Shown here: piece by piece, positions 11,240 through 21,337 of the stretch
Numbering within the stretch: the stretch's first letter is position 1
Layout of the letters: each line of letters starts with the position of its first letter
Source: Favolaschia claudopus
Taxonomy: Eukaryota; Basidiomycota; Agaricomycetes; Agaricales; Mycenaceae
Assembly: GCA_037176885.1 (NCBI GenBank)
Contig: JAWWNJ010000050.1
Location: forward strand, 1,364,001-1,428,000
Direction of reading: 5' to 3'
DNA: 64,000 bases
Translations under genes and position numbers: made by a program
Notes under the pieces: model-generated
The model's input: only the letters and a program-made list of their open reading frames with translations
Databases searched by the model: none
What the model was told of the DNA's origin: nothing

Positions 11240-11590
11240 TACTAGCGCTGTGTTGGAATCAAAATCTGGGCTGTGAGAAATGTGGGATTCAAACCACCCC
11301 CCTGGTTATTTAACATGGGTAGGGTTTATAACATGACGTAAGCCCACCCAAAAAAATTTTTTCCGCCCGATTTTCAGCTGATTTTCTTGTAATTTGCCTC
11401 AGATTCGGCTTTAACGCCCTCCGGGCAGAGGAGAGTGATTTTTGACTCAACTCTCAGCATCCCAAGAGCGAAATTAAGCTGCAAAAGTGGTGTCCAAGGC
11501 ACCGCAGGGGCCCCTTCCTAACACATAAATAACGGGTGTTTCTGGACCTCGAGCTCAATGGTGAGAAATGTAATTTACATGTTAATAACA
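11240..11590. other. No recognisable gene
   Basis: An intergenic stretch with a C-run and an A/T-run (CCCAAAAAAATTTTTT near 11346) but no ORF with protein motifs and no repeat partner noticed. Confidence 0.4.
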
Positions 11591-11591
11591 G

Positions 11592-11909
11592 TAGGGACAG
11601 TCAGAGTACGGTTTTGAGGGTCGTTTATGAGGTCGTTTATGAAGCCGTTTCTCGAATTTCAGAACCATGGGATAAACGATAAACGACTTCAAAAACGATG
11701 CATAAACGCCTCTGGACGCGTTTCTGCCAGGTTTCTGCACTCGTTTATCGGTCGTTTCTCCCGCCAAATGAATCGCCAGGCGTTTATTCCCACGTTTCTG
11801 TCAACTTTCTGATCCCAACAATTTCGATAAACGACTTCATAAACGAGTTCAAAAACGACCCCATAAACGCCTCATAAATGGCCCAAAAACGCTACTCTGA
11901 CTGTCCCTA
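11592..11909. mobile_element. MITE with GGGACAGTCAGAGTA termini (TA duplication)
   Basis: TAGGGACAGTCAGAGTA at the left and its inverse at the right are flanked by TA (11592-11593 and 11908-11909), fitting a Tc1/mariner-type element of about 318 bp. The interior is packed with CGTTTATGA-like words in both orientations (for example GGTCGTTTATGAGGTCGTTT and CGATAAACGACTTCATAAAC). There is no ORF, so it is non-autonomous. Confidence 0.8.
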
Positions 11910-12157
11910 GTGTTATAAAGTACCTGTTATATATCCTACACAGCGCTAAAACATACCGACTTGAGGCTCTCAACATTTCTGTCAACTTGCCGCTTGAGAA
12001 AACCAAGACAAAGACGGGAATTGATCGGAATTTCCATATTTGGTAAGTAAATTGATTTCGCCGCAACTGTATGCATTTTGACCTCATGCATTATGAGATA
12101 TCCGACTGTATAATACAGCCGTTTCAGCGGGTTTTGATCTTCTTTCCTTTTCGATTT

Positions 12158-12529
12158 TACAGCCGTTTTGGAAACAATATACGGGTTTTGATCGAGTGGT
12201 GCTCATTCATTTTGTTTTGCTTCCCGTCACCAGCTCCACTTCAGCCGAATCTGAGTTTTGCTTCCGCCACCCAGAGAACACCAGGAAAAAAACAGGGGGT
12301 CAACAGAACTGAGGATCAAGACTCAACTGGTACTTGCCCAGAGCTCGACAGGGCCATGACTTGCGGGCAAGAGCCAAAACAAGGGACCAGCGGCACTTGA
12401 TGTGGTACGGCAACGCCCCAAAAAGTGGTGCCCCCAGCTTTGCCGATGACAGAATCGTCAATAAACGTAAGCACAAACGAATGAGCACCACTCGATCAAA
12501 ACCCGTATATTGTTTCCAAAACGGCTGTA
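12158..12529. mobile_element. MITE with CAGCCGTTTTGG termini, copy 1
   Basis: Perfect inverted ends start CAGCCGTTTTGGAAACAATA and continue through ACGGGTTTTGATCGAGTGG, with TA on both sides. A near-identical copy in opposite orientation lies at 20958-21337. It has no coding capacity. The first nine bases CAGCCGTTT equal those of the transposon at 12957-16823. A partial extra terminus (CAGCCGTTTCAGCGGG) sits just upstream at 12117. Confidence 0.85.
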
Positions 12530-12564
12530 AAGCCTCGTTCGCGCGAATCCTTCTGTTCCTCACC

Positions 12565-12692
12565 CCCACACCCCCCCGAACCCTAACCACCTAACCCTAA
12601 GCCTTAACCTTAACCAAGTACCTAACCCAGCATTCTTTTGGCCTTCGGCAGTGTTTTTTTGGGGCAAGCAAACCCTAACCAGTTAACCGTTG
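12565..12692. repeat. Telomere-like CCCTAA-rich patch
   Basis: Irregular runs such as GAACCCTAACCACCTAACCC, TAAGCCTTAACCTTAACC and AAACCCTAACC resemble degenerate CCCTAA telomere units. They are interspersed with two copies of TTGGCCTTCGGC. They could be an interstitial telomere trace or simple sequence. Confidence 0.4.
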
Positions 12693-12956
12693 AATTTTTT
12701 GGCCTTCGGCATTAACAAAAAAAAAAAATTGTGATACTTACATTCAAGAATCGAACCCGGAAACTATTTGTGCAGCATAAACTCGTGATGACCAGCTGTA
12801 TGAGTATCTATCTATTTGTAAAGTATTGTGGGAATCGGCTGAACTAGATCATCCTCCGAAACGCAGTTGGCAGCTAGCTGCATTCGACTACCAATTTGAG
12901 TGACAACTTGAATGTGTCAGCACAGCGAGATTCATGATCCTAATAAATGTAACTTA

Positions 12957-13345
12957 CAGCCGTTTGCAAAATTGATGACAGTTGGCAAAAAAAAACATAT
13001 ATAAACAGCTTTTGGATCAGCCTGGTTCCCCGCCCCGTTTCCGCATTTCTGAACCATTTTCCGAGGTTCTTGAGGGCACATATCGATATTTTAGAAGTTA
13101 ATATACCATACTACTACTTTTAACCAGGCTAAACGGCTCAGTGGAAGGCTCAAGAGGGTCATTTGACCCGCAAAATAGTGGTTTTTCACCACTCTCTCGC
13201 TAATCATCGACTTCTCGGGCTCAGCTCGGGAGTTCAACAATAAAGTTGACTTCATCGTTCACCCGGCTCTTACCGGGCGCCTATCGGGCGCTTATTCAGG
13301 ACTATCAGTCCACTGACGCAATGCCGCGGCCTTGCGGCAGCTAAG
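12957..13345. repeat. Left inverted terminal region with promoter of the accessory gene
   Basis: The outer 110 bp match the right end at roughly 80% or more. The inner part (13265-13345) matches 16425-16525 in inverse, including GACGCAATGCCGCGGCCTTG against GACGCAAGGCCGTGGC and a shared TCATTCAA. The accessory ATG follows at 13431, so the inner part probably carries its promoter. Confidence 0.6.
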
Positions 13346-13430
13346 CTCATCATTCAATAACACACAACAACGCGCTTCTTCGTCTCTTCCACATCGTCGC
13401 GCTCGACCCTCTTCTCTCTACTGCTTCACT

Positions 13431-15114
13431 ATGCCCCCGAGGACCTCCAATAGAGCTTCTAAGCCTACCAAAAAGTCCCAATATACCCCTGCTTCTCCCA
13501 AACGACAACGGAAGAAAAATAAATCATCGCCCCGAAAACGAGCGCCGAAGAAGAAGACTCCGAACAAGAAATCCACTCCAGCGAAGGCTGCCCCATCCTC
13601 TGACACCCTTGTACCTCCTACTGCATCTACTGCTGCCTCTGATGACCCTACAAATACTGACGACGAATTTCCGAACAACCTCGCCAAAACTGTACCTACG
13701 AAACGATCGGCTCGTGAACGCACTGCCCAGGAGGAAGGTGATGGGGAGAATGCTGGTGAGGAGGGAGATGATGAGGATAGCAATGAAGAGGAGGAGGATA
13801 GCGACGATGAGGAGGAAGATGATGATGATGAGGAGGAGGAGGAGGAAGCGCCGCCAAAGAAACGACCCAAAGTAAAAGGTACCGTGATATATTGTCGTCT
13901 TTTCTTGCTTTTCTCGGTACCAGCGACTGCCAATCCAGCCACCGATATCGACATCACTGTCACTGTCACCGTCTATTCGCGCAAAGAATATTCTAAAAAG
14001 GCCAACAAACGCGCAGCGGAAGGCTCCGCCGTGCTCATGATTGCATCCAGCTTGCCATATGGAACATTTGCTGCCTCCCTTGTTGATAAAGTCACTCAAA
14101 TTGCAAAACTCTCTTCGACGCCGTCGTATCAAGATCTTGAATGTCATTTCCAAGTGCCACGCCATGTTTCGACCTTTGTACGGCTGTTCAATGCGACGGA
14201 CTACACGACTATGATTGCGAATGGCGCGAAGGGCAAGGATCCCAAGATCAATTTCCATGTTGTGCTGCAGGTATGTCTCAGTCGATCCGGCCGTGCCTCG
14301 CCAATTTATCTGGACATAGAGTGACGATGATTCAAACGAGGTTGAGTCTGAGCCCGATAAGCCCAAGAAGAAATCCAAAGTGAGTTTATAACCTGAGCCA
14401 GCCGACTGCTCTGATAGTTTACAGATCCCGTCGGAGAAAGGGATTTCCGCTGCCAACACCGAAATAAATAACAAGATCGGTCGACTCCGTGCGAAATGGA
14501 CCTGCAATGTGAATGACGGCAGCGACTACTGTTGGATATCCGGAGAAACAAGACAGCACATCCCTCTACACAACCCCCATTTTGAGTCGTGGGCTGCCGC
14601 ATGGGTAATTGTTTCGATCATTGCCATACTGCGGCACGTAGCTGACATTTCAATTTTGCAGGCCCAAGGCTCTGCCGATCTTCTCACTCCGCCCGACCTC
14701 GACATATTCAGAGCCAAGGATGGAGAAGTTGCGCCACGTACATTATTGCAACGCCGTCTCGCCGCCAAAGAACCCGTGTCGAACGCTCCTGTCATCAATT
14801 TCAACATTCCCGATGCACTTGTTGGTTTGATGAGCGGCCGACAAAACCCACCCGCAGCGGGTGCTCCTGCCCCTCCCACCACCGCTATGCTCCTTCCTCC
14901 GAATACTCAAGTCGGGCCGTCGAGCTCAATTCTAGATTTCTGCGCGGTATATGGCCTGAGCGCTGATATTTCGACAAAATTGACAACGAACGGCTATCAA
15001 GATACCGACGTATTTTATCTGGTGTCGATTGACGATCTGAAGGAGATGCAATTCATGTTGGGGCAGATTGCGCAGCTTCGGGAGGCGGTTCGGAAGTGGG
15101 CAGTGGCGATTTGA
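13431..15114 (+). CDS. Accessory gene of the two-gene transposon: acidic/basic nuclear-type protein with SAM-like C-terminus
   Basis: Five exons (13431-13878, 13924-14270, 14320-14379, 14425-14604, 14662-15114) give 495 aa. All four introns are GT-AG, 45-57 nt. The N-terminus (1-60) is very basic, with repeated KKS/KRQRKKN. Residues about 100-145 are an uninterrupted Asp/Glu tract, then a KKRPKVK basic motif like a nuclear localisation signal. A middle domain (about 160-265) includes VTVTVYSRKEYSKKANKRAA and QDLECHFQVPRHVSTFVR. A Trp/Cys segment follows (KWTCNVNDGSDYCWISGE, HFESWAAAWAQG). The C-terminal 65 residues (ILDFCAVYGLSADISTKL onward) look like a SAM-type helical bundle. No catalytic motif was seen. 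Its job in transposition is unknown; DNA or chromatin contact is an inference. Confidence 0.8.
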
Positions 15115-15213
15115 AGGGCTTGCCGAATGTTGTGAGTGCTGTCATGGTCTAGTATTTTTCTTGTACCGCATTTCTTGCACCGAACGATGTATATTCAAAG
15201 CAACAAGTTCTTG

Positions 15214-16285
15214 TTACACATATCCCGCATGAATAAAGTACCCCTCTGCATCAGATGGCCCCACCACCTGCATCGCAAGTAAAAGATCAAATATTCCAGC
15301 CGCACCGTTTGATTCCGCGAACACCTCAGAGTTCCTTCGAATGAATGCTTTCACCTGAGCGAAGGCCTCTTCAATGGGATTGAAATCTGGTGAGTACGGT
15401 GGGAGAAACTCAATGCGAACACCTGAATCGATCAATATATGTCGAAATAGAACACGAATATCGCCGATACGCACCAAACCGCTCGGCGAGCTCGAGAATT
15501 TCTTCACCGTGGTGTATCTTGGCGTTATCCATCACCAACACTGACACTGGGCCCGGAAACGGAGTCGTAAGCGGCATCTGTTTCAAGTAAGCTACAGAAG
15601 AAAGAAAGAAAATCATCCAACAACGCACCACATTGTGTTCAATGAACGCAAGATATGTCTCTCGATCCATCGACCCCTCGACCACGCGTGCGGCCACCAT
15701 CCCATCCAACGTCAATAACCCAAGTCCCGTTAGTCGCACACCTCGAACGAACTTCTCTTTCATCTTTGCCCGTTGCCCCTTCTTCGCCCTCCCGTATCTG
15801 CGGCTGTATGTCCGGTCATCCTTCGAGGTTTCATCTAAGAATCCAAGATACTCCGGAGGGTATTGCGACATGCGGCGTGTGTGATCGTTCCGCAATGCCT
15901 CATTCCTTTCTGACGCGACTTTCTTCAGCTTCTTCCGAGACACATTCTGCCGCTCCAGCTCTCGAAAAATGGTGGTAAAGTGGACCGAAATGAACCGATT
16001 ATGCTTTAGCATCTTGAGCAGCTCGTCAAGGAACCAGTCTGGCCGCAATTCAATCAAAGTCATGATGTAGTCGATGTCGTCTCGATGTAGAATTTTGCGA
16101 CGGCCGCGATTATGGCTCTTCGGTTTCTCAACCCAGCCTGTTTCGCGCCAGAGCTTCCGGGTGCGCCAAAACGTCGACTCAGAGAATCCGCAAACAGCCA
16201 GGATATCCTCAAGAGGGAGAATGTCGTTCTCGAAGAGATTCATTGCAGCCAATTTGACCTGGTACTGCACAACTCGGCCCGGCAT
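15214..16285 (-). CDS. Tc1/mariner-IS630 type transposase (DD34E), intact
   Basis: Three exons (16285-15629, 15577-15475, 15422-15214) join through GT-AG introns of 51 and 52 nt to give 322 aa. The N-terminal half holds a helix-turn-helix (LEDILAVCGFSESTFWRTRK, about residues 25-45) and a second DNA-binding segment (GRRKILHRDDIDYIMTLIEL). Catalytic residues are visible: Asp in LGFLDETSKDDRTYSRRYGR, Asp in VSVLVMDNAKIHHGEE, and Glu in PPYSPDFNPIEEAFAQVK. There are 34 residues between the second Asp and the Glu. The enzyme cuts at the TIRs and inserts at TA. Gene ends, start near the inverted terminal region and open frames suggest it may still function. Confidence 0.92.
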
Positions 16286-16424
16286 GGTGGAGTAGGAGAA
16301 TCAAAGGAGAATGAAGGGTACGAAGAGGTTGGGGAGCACTGAGCCTATTGGGATGGATGCTGACACGGAGGAATGAGCAGAGCGAGTGCGACGATGGTGG
16401 AAGCGAAGAAGATGTATTTGACGC

Positions 16425-16823
16425 TGTTGAATGATCAGCATCGCGGCAAATGCCACGGCCTTGCGTCAGCGGACTTGAGGTCCGAAATAGGCGCCGAATA
16501 GGCGCCTAATATCATCGACTTGAATAGAAAGTTGGTTTTTTGTGTTGGACACTCGGAAGGAGTCTCACAAACAGACAATTAGCTAGAGAGTGTTCAAATC
16601 CACTATCAGGATGGTTTATGGAGCCTCCTGAGCCTTCCACTGAACCATTTACATTGATTCAACATGGTAATATGGTACATTAGTGGCCGAAAATGTGTTC
16701 TACAGCCTCAAGAACCTCGGAAAACCCTTCAAAAATGCGAATATACAGCGGGGAACCAGGCCGATCAAAAAAGTGTTTATACATGTTTTTTCGGCCGACT
16801 GTCATCATTTTTGCAAACGGCTG
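16425..16823. repeat. Right inverted terminal region with transposase promoter
   Basis: The inverse counterpart of 12957-13345. The transposase ATG is at 16285, 140 bp inside. The words GGCGCCGAATAGGCGCCTAA make a local palindromic pair that may be a binding site. Confidence 0.6.
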
Positions 16824-16929
16824 TAATAGTAAGTTGCTGTTCTTGACTTTGTGAGACATTCTGCTGATAAAAGTATACTGTGAGGCCCATAGTACAATCT
16901 ACTTTATCGTGCATTCAAAGTCTTGTGTC

Positions 16930-17876
16930 TCAACCCTCTTCATGATCCATTGCGGCACAAGATTTCAGGCAAATCGTTCCACAGTTTGCACAATGCGCCG
17001 TGTTGGTGGACAAGGGCATTTCTATAGCATGAATCGCACATACCCTCTCCTCTGAAGTCAACCGGTGTGTTTGCCAGGGGATGAGCGGTCCAGCCTGGAA
17101 ACGTGAGCATCGCGACAGACTTCTTTGCTGCATTTGCTGGCAAGAAGCTGGTTCGCGGAGATGGTGGCCCGTAAAATGGAAGCATGCGAAAGGAGACACG
17201 TTTGGACATATGGCATGGTGTCCGCTGTTGAAGCAGCAAGGAGGGCGTCGCGGGAAAAGGTTGGCGCACAATAGTATGCGTATGGTAGAAGCCATGAAGC
17301 ATCGACCTCGGTGGCAGCGGCAATAACTGAAAGAGCGTTTATGGGAGAGCTTGGGGCAATGGGACGCAAGTGGACATCAGGATTGCTAGCGTTGTACGAG
17401 TCATAAGTTTGGTGATACCAGCCATCAACGCATCAACGAGTAGGCCAAGGGCGCGACGGTGCAAGTACTGCACGTCATATTTGTGCGACAGGCAAAGAAT
17501 TGAGGGCGCAGTGCGAAGATCGACAGGGGCAGGAGCAGGCATAAAAAAACTGGAAGTGGGTTAAGCGTAGGCTAGGACAAGGCTAGGAAGCTTTGAAGCT
17601 GGGGGAGACCGACCTTGTGTCATATACAGCCTTATACAGCTCGTGAGAACGCCTCAAATCGGTCGCCCATATCGTGAACAAATAGTACGGGACTCCCTTC
17701 GAAGTGCTCCGCTTCCAAAGGCTGCGGAAACGCCTGAAGACGGAACTCCTGGCTGTTAACACGCCTGCCGGTACGCGAAAGAGTTTGTTTTCCGTCTCAT
17801 GACGGTCCAGATTCCCAGGGTGGGTTATTATTGTCCCCTGCTCCAAGGGGAAATCCCTCGGCCGGCTTTTCGGCAC
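16930..17876 (-). pseudogene. BTB/POZ-domain protein, decayed
   Basis: Segments of a BTB/POZ protein of the type common in mushrooms appear in order on the minus strand but in different frames: ENKLFRVPAGVLTARSSVF (BTB start, about 17790), SKGVPYYLFTIWATDLRR, PAPVDLRTAPSILCLSHKYD then VQYLHRRALGLLVDAL (about 17540-17430), INALSVIAAATEVDASWLLP then YAYYCAPTFS (about 17340), and a Cys-rich end MCDSCYRNALVHQHGALC then LWNDLPEIL (about 17055-16940). BTB domains mediate protein-protein contacts, often in transcription or ubiquitin ligase adaptors. Frame changes near 17410, 17330 and 17060, plus a missing stretch after the BTB start, make it non-functional. Confidence 0.75.
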
Positions 17877-18014
17877 CCAGAAAAGGTGCCGGCTTGACCG
17901 GCCCGCACCCCCATGTATTCAATGGTGCAAAAGGTGTGGTTTGATCCACTCGCCATCAGAATTATTTTGATCAGATCTGTATCACCCATCTTATAGGTCT
18001 CAAAAAACTGTTAC

Positions 18015-18583
18015 TATGATAGCGGACCGAACTTCGTGACAAGCCAGATACCTAATTTGGAAATTGTTACTGTGCCCTCAGTTTTTACCCAGTGGCATTG
18101 AAACTGTGCAGAAATGACCATAAGAAGGAAGACTAGAGATCCCTCGGGTCAAAAGTCTCAAAATCCACAAAATCATTTCTTCTTCCACGGATTTCGCGCT
18201 TTCGGCCCGGGCCGAGACATAGCCGGTGGCTGTACGATGCCATCAGCGCATCAAATGTCTGCCGCACCACTGAACCTTCACCAAATCTCAACCAAATCCA
18301 AGGGACTTCTGCTATGGATGTTTGCTGGGGTCAGAATTGAGCTACTGACCAACTTCAGGCTATAATCCGATGGTTTTTTTCCGGAAACCTGAAGTTAGGT
18401 ACACACACTTTTGAAATTTTGCGCAAAAATTTCGCGCTTTTCTAACCCTAGACTAGGGTTTCTCCGTTTTCTCTGAAATGCGAATTTTGCCTATAAACCC
18501 AGCCCAAGTTCCTGCTAAATCTCAAGTTTCAAAGAATTTTGGCCAAAATTCCGGCTTGATATGAAGTTGTGTCTGCTATCATA
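18015..18583. mobile_element. 570-bp MITE, TGATAGCGGAC family, copy 1
   Basis: TA followed by TGATAGCGGACCGAACTTCG at the left and the inverse of TGATAGCAGACACAACTTCA then TA at the right. A second copy of the same length is at 33118-33687 with a different flank. The interior contains the palindrome AACCCTAGACTAGGGTT. There is no conserved coding frame. Confidence 0.85.
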
Positions 18584-18718
18584 CTCGCTACTCAGTTTGA
18601 GCCAAAAAGCCCAGCCGTTCCCGGCAGGCAAGTTGATCAAAAATGCCGTAAATTGACCAAAACTGGCAAGCTGTATCTCGGGAACGGCTCAGCGTTTTCA
18701 CCCGATTTGACTTCTGAG

Positions 18719-18981
18719 TACAGTCGTCACTGTCATAACACATAGCCCTCGGGATACACCTCAGGGTATGGGTTACCACAGTGTATGGCTTTCAAAGGGG
18801 ATCAGAGGCAGTGTTAGGTCACGTTTTCCGTGAGATATTACTATATGTGGGGCGCGGGAACACTTACCTCATGGGTTATGGCCTCCATTTGACTGCAAAC
18901 CAACTTGGTGGGGCCAAAAAAGTATGGGTTACAGCAGAGTATGGGTTATCAGAGGTATGGGTTAGGACAGTGACGACTGTA
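18719..18981. mobile_element. 263-bp MITE with CAGTCGTCACTGTC termini
   Basis: A perfect 14-bp inverted repeat CAGTCGTCACTGTC lies inside TA duplications. The word TATGGGTTA occurs repeatedly inside, clustered near the right end (about 18925-18965). Confidence 0.8.
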
Positions 18982-19019
18982 GTATCAATTTTGACAGATC
19001 TATAAGATGGGTGTTACAG

Positions 19020-19911
19020 ATTCCACCCAAAAAAATCTCGTGGCGAGTTAAATTTTCGGGGTTCTGAGGTTTTCAAGTGTTTTGCTTTATATATCAACCA
19101 ATCAATTTTGTTGATGATACCAATGGGTAGGTCCTCATCAGTAATCTACACTACGCCCGTCTAGCACTTTGAATCACCCGAATTGATGGTCTGACCGCCA
19201 AAACCCAGCGCCCGTGACTTAATCGCACCACGAGTAGATTCAGATGCACGGAACTTCAGTCAAATTAGGCCAGATAAATACTCACTAAGACTGAATCCGA
19301 TTATCCCTGGGCCTCGTCATTCAAAGTACAGCCAACACTCCTTATATCAGACTTCAGTGTCGAGACTCGAGCATTGATTCACATTGAGTCTGTCACAGTG
19401 ACTATTTTCAATGATCATGGCCCACGCATATACTATATAGACTCGAACCAGTGTCTCATAGAAGTTTTTGAGGGGGAGGTATCAGCCTCGAGGTGGAGGG
19501 CGCTGAGGCCCTCAATGGCGGTTGTGGCAGGTTGTACTTGTGGCTCGCCAACTCGCTCTCACGCCTCCGAATTTGTGTCCGAAGTAATCGGGGAATTTCT
19601 GGCTTATTGCGCCCGCACTCTGCTACACGACTGCTAAGTTCTACCTTGGTTCTAGAGTAGCAGCTGTTACTGAAGATATTCGAAGCAAGGCTGGTCTGAG
19701 CCTAATGTGCATACACAACGTCGGAAAAGTGGATTAAGGAGGCTCACCCCCTCCCTCCCTACGTAATGGTCACCTGATTTAACAAATCAGGTATGGTACG
19801 CTTGTGGTACGCAATGCGCATCGACTAAACACCACCAAACAAGAAGGAAATTTATAGCACCTCATCAGAACCTTCCCACCACTGATCCTCTGGCGAAAAC
19901 ACTCCGATTAG
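19020..19911. other. No recognisable gene
   Basis: The longest plus-strand ORF (19374-19637, 87 aa) has no motif I recognise and no splice partner. No repeat copy of this stretch was noticed elsewhere in the window. Confidence 0.45.
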
Positions 19912-20100
19912 CACTGTGCGGAGTATTTGTCATGAAATTCAAAACAATAAGAATTTCAAGATTCCTGATGTTTCGTCATGAACCACATCATGAAATTCAA
20001 GATGGCTTACATGATGCTAAAAAACACAGTTTTACAATAATTGCGGAGTATTGGAATACATGACAAAACATCATGAATTTCATAATGAAAGACTGCCCAA
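19912..20100 (+). mobile_element. CACTA-type left end without matching right end
   Basis: CACTGTGCGGAGTATTTG preceded by TAG matches the CACTA terminus at 2459 in its first eight bases. It is followed by the same kind of subterminal words (GTCATGAAATTCAA, TTCAAGATTCCTGATG, TTTCGTCATGAACC, ACATCATGAATTTCATAATG). No inverse CCGCACAGTG end was found downstream, so it is a truncated or non-autonomous derivative. Confidence 0.65.
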
Positions 20101-20242
20101 TTTTTGCCAAGTCCAGTAGCCAAGCTGTTGAGTAGCCATAATGTGCTCAATACTGTAGCACTTTGTATGGGTGAAACGTAACGCGTAACGCCCGCCCTGT
20201 TTCGTTTCAACGGTAACGCATAACGGTCGGGTGGTTTCCCTG

Positions 20243-20879
20243 TAGTGTTGCCGGGGTTCGGTTAGGTTCGGTTTTTGACCAAAAAATCCGAACCCCGAAC
20301 CGCACCTGGGGTTCGGTTCGGCCAATTTCCCGAACCCCGAACCTAACCTCGGGTTCGGTTCGTTGAGGTTCAGCACGGGTTCGAACCTTTTCGAACCTGA
20401 AGCCATTTCCCACGACCGAAATCCGAAAATTTCAAGCTGGTTGTGCGTGAGCGGCTCTCAATTATCTCTTTTCAACCATTCTAACTCACCGATTCCATAA
20501 ATTCAACAAGACTGGGACAGAAACACTTCAGAAGCTCAGCTGTTTGCTGCTGTCAGCAGGTCAAATAGTCAAACTTGGCACTGGGTGAGTTGCATTCACA
20601 TTTATTCAGGTGTCCTGAACAGATTTTCACTTGCCAGGACGTGAAAATGGTAAGGAAACTTGTTCATTCTACTAAAATAAACTCACATTTCTCAGAGATT
20701 TCAGCTCGGGTTCGTTGAGGTTCGCACAGGTTCGGAAATTTCCAAGATCCTCGATTTCAACCCCGAACCGCACCTGGGGTTCGGTTCGGTGCAGAGACCC
20801 TCCCCGAACCTCAATTGAGGTCCGGTTCGGGTTCGGTTCAGGTTCGGAATCGGTTCTGAACCTAACCGCGGCAACACTA
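20243..20879. mobile_element. hAT-type MITE, copy A (8-bp duplication TTTCCCTG)
   Basis: TAGTGTTGCCGGGGTTCGG at 20243 and the inverse ending CGGCAACACTA at 20879 are flanked by the direct 8-bp duplication TTTCCCTG (20235-20242 and 20880-20887), as expected for hAT transposition. Both arms are dense in GGTTCGG / CCGAACC units. It shares its outer 12 bases with the element at 37019. There is no transposase ORF. Confidence 0.9.
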
Positions 20880-20957
20880 TTTCCCTGAGGACTGCGTGAC
20901 ATACAAAGATGTCGAATTATCATGTTTGTGGCTGTAAAATCTAGCTGAATCTACTGC

Positions 20958-21337
20958 TACAGCCGTTTTGGAAACAATATACGGGTTTTGATCGAGTGGT
21001 GCTCGTTCGTTTGTGCTTACGTCTGTTGACGATTCTGTCATCGGCAAAGCCGGGAGCACCACTTTGTGGGGCGTTGCCGTACCACATCAAGTGCCGCTGG
21101 TCCCTTGTTTTGGCCCTTGCCCGCAAGTCATGGGCCTGTCGAGCTCTGGGCAAGTAGCAGTTGAGTCTTGACTCAGTTCTGTTAACCCCCTGTTTTTTTC
21201 CTGGTGTTCTCTGGGTGGCGGAAGCAAAACTCAGATTCGGCTGAAGTGGAGCTGGTGACGGGAAGCAAAACAAAGGTAAGCACAAACGAATGAGCACCAC
21301 TCGATCAAAACCCGTATATTGTTCCAAAACGGCTGTA
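20958..21337. mobile_element. MITE with CAGCCGTTTTGG termini, copy 2
   Basis: Inverted copy of 12158-12529 with the same ends and interior (for example TGCCGCTGGTCCCTTGTTTT), flanked by TA. One base is missing in the right TIR (ATTGTTCCAAAACGG). The close match implies recent movement of the family. Confidence 0.85.

Larger units (their letters stand above)
12957..16823. mobile_element. Two-gene DD34E Tc1/mariner-type transposon, apparently intact
   Basis: The ends CAGCCGTTTGCAAAATTGAT (left) and the inverse of CAGCCGTTTGCAAAAATGAT (right) are flanked by TA (12955-12956 and 16824-16825). Clear TIR similarity runs about 110 bp, to TTTTCCGAGGTTCTTGAGG. Weaker inverted similarity, with shared words GGGCGCCTAT/AGGCGCCTAT and CTGACGCAA, reaches about 390 bp in, up to near the start of each gene. 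Two convergent spliced genes fill the 3.87 kb: an accessory gene (+, 13431-15114) and a transposase (-, 16285-15214), separated by 99 bp. Every exon join kept both frames open. Confidence 0.85.
17974..19018. mobile_element. Outer non-autonomous element interrupted by two MITEs
   Basis: Inverted ends ATCTGTATCACCCATCTTAT (17974) and the inverse of ATCTGTAACACCCATCTTAT (ending at about 19018) bracket two younger insertions at 18015-18583 and 18719-18981. Removing those leaves about 210 bp, a plausible MITE. No target duplication was established. Confidence 0.5.

Noticed and set aside
12735..12800. tRNA-like B-box (inverse of GGGTTCGATTC) near an A-tract, possibly a SINE
   Set aside because: On the minus strand the T-arm stem does not pair, no acceptor stem or anticodon arm can be formed, and no A-box at proper distance is seen.
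13418..13969. Minus-strand ORF with a long serine run
   Set aside because: It is the complement of the GAG/GAT codons for the Asp/Glu tract in the accessory gene.
13524..14507. 327-aa minus-strand ORF within the accessory gene
   Set aside because: Antisense to a spliced gene with consistent introns; composition is that of a shadow frame.
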